Shown here: positions 62,285 to 64,000 of the stretch, one piece after another
Layout: each line of letters opens with the position of its first letter
Numbering within the stretch: the stretch's first letter is position 1
Origin: Priestia endophytica DSM 13796
GTDB taxonomy: Bacteria; Bacillota; Bacilli; Bacillales; Bacillaceae_H
Direction: 5' to 3'
Assembly: GCF_900115845.1 (NCBI RefSeq)
Contig: NZ_FOXX01000004.1
Coordinates: 293,653 to 357,652, forward strand
DNA length: 64,000 nt
Made by a program: the position numbers and the translations under genes
Notes under the pieces: model-generated
The model's input: only the letters and a program-made list of their open reading frames with translations
Databases searched by the model: none
What the model was told of the DNA's origin: nothing

Positions 62285-62974
62285 TTATGGATTAAGAAAA
62301 CTTTTTACAGCATCTAAAAAGGCTGGCAGATTCTCTGCATGCACATCATGCCCAGCATCCTCTATCGTCACCAATTGGCAATTTGGAACGAGCTCTGACA
62401 CTTCCCTCAATTTATCTTGGGGAATATGACTAGAACCACCTCCTATGATGAGGGTAGGTGCAATGATATCCGTAAGATTTGTCCACCATTGAGGATTAGG
62501 ATTATTCAATTGTCTTAGAATTGAAGGTACAACCTTCCAATCAAATGGTAGAGGACCAGGAGGTTTAGAAGGAACTTCGAACTGCTTCCCTGGAAAAGGA
62601 GGAGGGGTATCTTCAACAATTAACCGTTCTATCCTTGAGGGGAATGTTTCGGAAAAAAGATAGGATACCGTTCCTCCCATGGAGTGCCCTATTAACGTAA
62701 AACGTTCCAAATCCATGGCATTTACAAACTGAAACAAGTCATCGCACATTAGCTCGAACGTATAAGTGCCAGTTCTCGCACTCCCACCGTGGCCTCGTTG
62801 ATCTAAAGCGAGCACTCGATATTTTTCTCCTAATACAGCAGCTACTTCGTCCCAGGATTCTGCATTCATTCCCAAAGCATGAAGTGCAACAATTGTCGGT
62901 GCCGAAGCTTCCCCAGTTTCGCGATATTGAAAAGTTAAACCGTTTAATTCTATTTGATTCATCCGTATTTCCAA
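62285..62974 (-). CDS. Alpha/beta hydrolase
   Basis: 229 residues, alpha/beta-hydrolase fold: HALGMNAESWDEVAAVL (oxyanion region), LALDQRGHGGS, nucleophile elbow FTLIGHSMGGTVSYL, IVEDTPPPFPG and catalytic His in EDAGHDVHAENLPAFL. The cap is short. Likely an esterase or related carbon-carbon hydrolase; substrate unknown. The TTG at 62974 is ten bases after GGGGAG; the ATG four codons later (MNQIELNG) is an alternative with no ribosome site. Confidence 0.85.
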   Translation of the reverse strand: MEIRMNQIELNGLTFQYRETGEASAPTIVALHALGMNAESWDEVAAVLGEKYRVLALDQRGHGGSARTGTYTFELMCDDLFQFVNAMDLERFTLIGHSMGGTVSYLFSETFPSRIERLIVEDTPPPFPGKQFEVPSKPPGPLPFDWKVVPSILRQLNNPNPQWWTNLTDIIAPTLIIGGGSSHIPQDKLREVSELVPNCQLVTIEDAGHDVHAENLPAFLDAVKSFLNP

Positions 62975-63298
62975 ATCAAGTCATCTCCCCATTTAGATTT
63001 TATTCATTGAAATCTAAATTATTTAAGATTCCTGTATATATTCGTCAAGGAGTGAAAATTACCTTCACATATTCCAAACCCTTCATTGGATCCGTTGTAG
63101 CTTAAATAATTACATTTATATCTTTTACAGATGGTTGAATTCCTTCTTCCCTCAGGATCTCACTATAGATTCAATCTCAATATTCACTACTCTTGACGGT
63201 TCTTCTCAAAGTTGTCCTAATTTCACACTAAAATTTATTAAAAGCATTATTAATATTAAACCTAACTTGATCTGACGTTATGTTGACTCAATAAAAAA

Positions 63299-63318
63299 AC
63301 AACCATCTCTAATGGTTG
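63299..63318 (-). terminator. Terminator hairpin downstream of the DoxX-like fragment
   Basis: ACAACCATCTCTAATGGTTG, 7-bp stem; the minus strand continues with TTTTTTTATTG. Confidence 0.65.
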
Positions 63319-63340
63319 CTAATGTATTATATATTAAAAA

Positions 63341-63499
63341 CTAAGCAATATCTTTTACCTCTTTTGCTTTGTTAAACGGGAGCTTCTCTTTAAGGGAAGG
63401 AATAATCAAACCATCTACGCCGTATCTTCCTGCATTCATAGCAGACACGAGAATAAACATAGATAATAAAACAAGTTGTGGATTTATCTTAAAAGAGTT
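63341..63499 (-). pseudogene. C-terminal fragment of a DoxX-family membrane protein
   Basis: The minus strand reads KINPQLVLLSMFILVSAMNAGRYGVDGLIIPSLKEKLPFNKAKEVKDIA before TAG. NAGRYGVDGLIIP is the DoxX/DoxD-type C-terminal signature. An in-frame stop lies three codons upstream and the other membrane helices are missing. It ends about 140 bases from the IS3 element, whose arrival may have removed the rest. Confidence 0.6.
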
Positions 63500-63678
63500 T
63501 TAAAATTTGATTCACAAGATTACAGAGCATTTTTGTGGCTAAACTTTTAATACTTTAAACAAACTGCTCAACGAACGAACCTTTAGATTTTCATTTGTAA
63601 TTCCTTATCATTTAGGATGAATCTAAAGAAAAAGCTATTATTGAGGGGACGGGACTGACCCCATAGAGTGAGACAAAT

Positions 63679-63742
63679 AAAAAACACCTTTAAGTTAAAA
63701 AACGGGTATGTAGTACCTAACAATAACTTGGAGGTGTTTTTT
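63679..63742 (+). promoter_or_regulatory. Hairpin covering the transposase ribosome binding site
   Basis: AAAAAACACCT (63679-63689) pairs with AGGTGTTTTTT (63732-63742), which contains part of the GGAGGTG ribosome site of orfA. Transcription entering from outside the element would form this hairpin and hide the site, a known IS self-limitation device. Confidence 0.6.
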
Positions 63743-63744
63743 CT

Positions 63745-64000
63745 ATGGGAAAAAGAGTGAGCAATCCAGTAGAAGTGAAATTAAAAGCAATTGAAATGAG
63801 ATTGGCAGGAGTACCGGTCAAAGAAGTTATGGAAGCTTTACAAATCCGCAACCATACACAACTCAAAACATGGATGAGGTGGCATAGAAATGGAGCTTGG
63901 CACAGCCCGTTGGGCAAACATACACCCATCAAAAAGGGCCTCATTCTCAAGATACTCCATCAAAGTTACAAGCTGAAAATCGATATTTAAAACCACAGAT
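63745..64000 (+). pseudogene. IS3-family transposase OrfA, frameshifted
   Basis: The first frame reads MGKRVSNPVEVKLKAIEMRLAGVPVKEVMEALQIRNHTQLKTWMRWHRNGAW, the helix-turn-helix of IS3 OrfA. Another frame then continues LAQPVGQTYTHQKGPHSQDTPSKLQAENRYLKPQ, the usual OrfA continuation with the leucine-zipper ENRYLK. A one-base loss near 63897 explains the shift. This is upstream of the normal programmed frameshift between orfA and orfB, so the copy is probably inactive. It runs past base 64000. Confidence 0.7.

Larger units (their letters stand above)
62975..63650. other. Gap with a DoxX fragment and a terminator before the IS element
   Basis: 676 bases. Apart from the DoxX-like fragment and the hairpin at 63299, no ORF is supportable. 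Confidence 0.45.
63651..64000 (+). mobile_element. IS3-family insertion sequence, left end (continues beyond window)
   Basis: GGGACTGACCCC at 63651-63662 resembles the terminal inverted repeats of IS3/IS150-group elements (CTGACCCC). It is followed by an OrfA-like reading frame at 63745. The right end is outside the window, so target duplication cannot be checked. Confidence 0.7.

Overview
The window looks like the chromosome of a low-GC, spore-forming member of the Bacillaceae. Supporting signs are AGGAGG-type ribosome binding sites, TTG and GTG starts, a leucine T-box leader, a mother-cell type yng catabolic operon, an RsbR stressosome paralogue, a GerB-type germinant permease and the cortex hydrolase CwlJ. 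I saw no rRNA or tRNA genes, CRISPR array or prophage. An IS3-family element runs off the right edge and an arginase-family gene is cut by the left edge.

Layout. 1-3.2 kb: arginase-family gene end, a YdcZ-type transporter, CutC. 3.2-11.5 kb: a seven-gene minus-strand operon resembling yngJ-yngE of B. subtilis (leucine/branched acyl-CoA breakdown), with an acetyl-CoA-synthetase-like gene in the yngI slot and a decayed GAF-domain gene opposite. 11.7-23.5 kb: single genes (RDD protein, methyltransferase, T-box-controlled leuA, RsbR paralogue, cyclase, IPMDH-like dehydrogenase, MDR oxidoreductase, MBL and VOC proteins) mixed with pseudogenes. 23.7-37.8 kb: a compact natural-product locus. 38.8-41.1 kb: a PadR-DUF1048-ABC exporter operon. 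41.5-64 kb: mostly single accessory genes, terminators, gene fragments and repeats.

The natural-product locus is the most interesting coding region. A 2,347-residue NRPS reads (partial C)-A1-PCP-Cy-A2-PCP-C. A2 carries the classical cysteine code DLYNLSLIWK and the Cy domain has DxxxxDxxS. Upstream and translationally coupled is a SagB/ThcOx-type FMN dehydrogenase, expected to oxidise thiazoline to thiazole. Downstream is an aromatic-amino-acid-decarboxylase-like enzyme that could supply an arylethylamine for release by the terminal C domain. This is the logic of bacillamide biosynthesis (X-thiazole-tryptamide). An Sfp-type phosphopantetheinyl transferase, a CPA2 antiporter and a FOXRED2-like flavoprotein lie beside it. 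The A1 code (DILELAIICK) is one I cannot assign, so the product may differ from bacillamides.

The most interesting non-coding signal is a family of at least 15 intergenic sites of about 28 bp. One arm is close to AGTTWACATAA, followed by a 6-bp centre and a degenerate second arm, as in a Firmicute XerC/XerD dif site. All clear copies have the same orientation, lie between single accessory genes, and are absent from the yng operon, the NRPS locus and the ABC operon. Four of five copies of a CCTTTGC hairpin repeat lie 25-35 bases upstream of such a site or a decayed one. Many genes in the same regions are decaying, mostly through C-to-T/G-to-A nonsense changes (TGG to TAG, CAA to TAA) and frameshifts.
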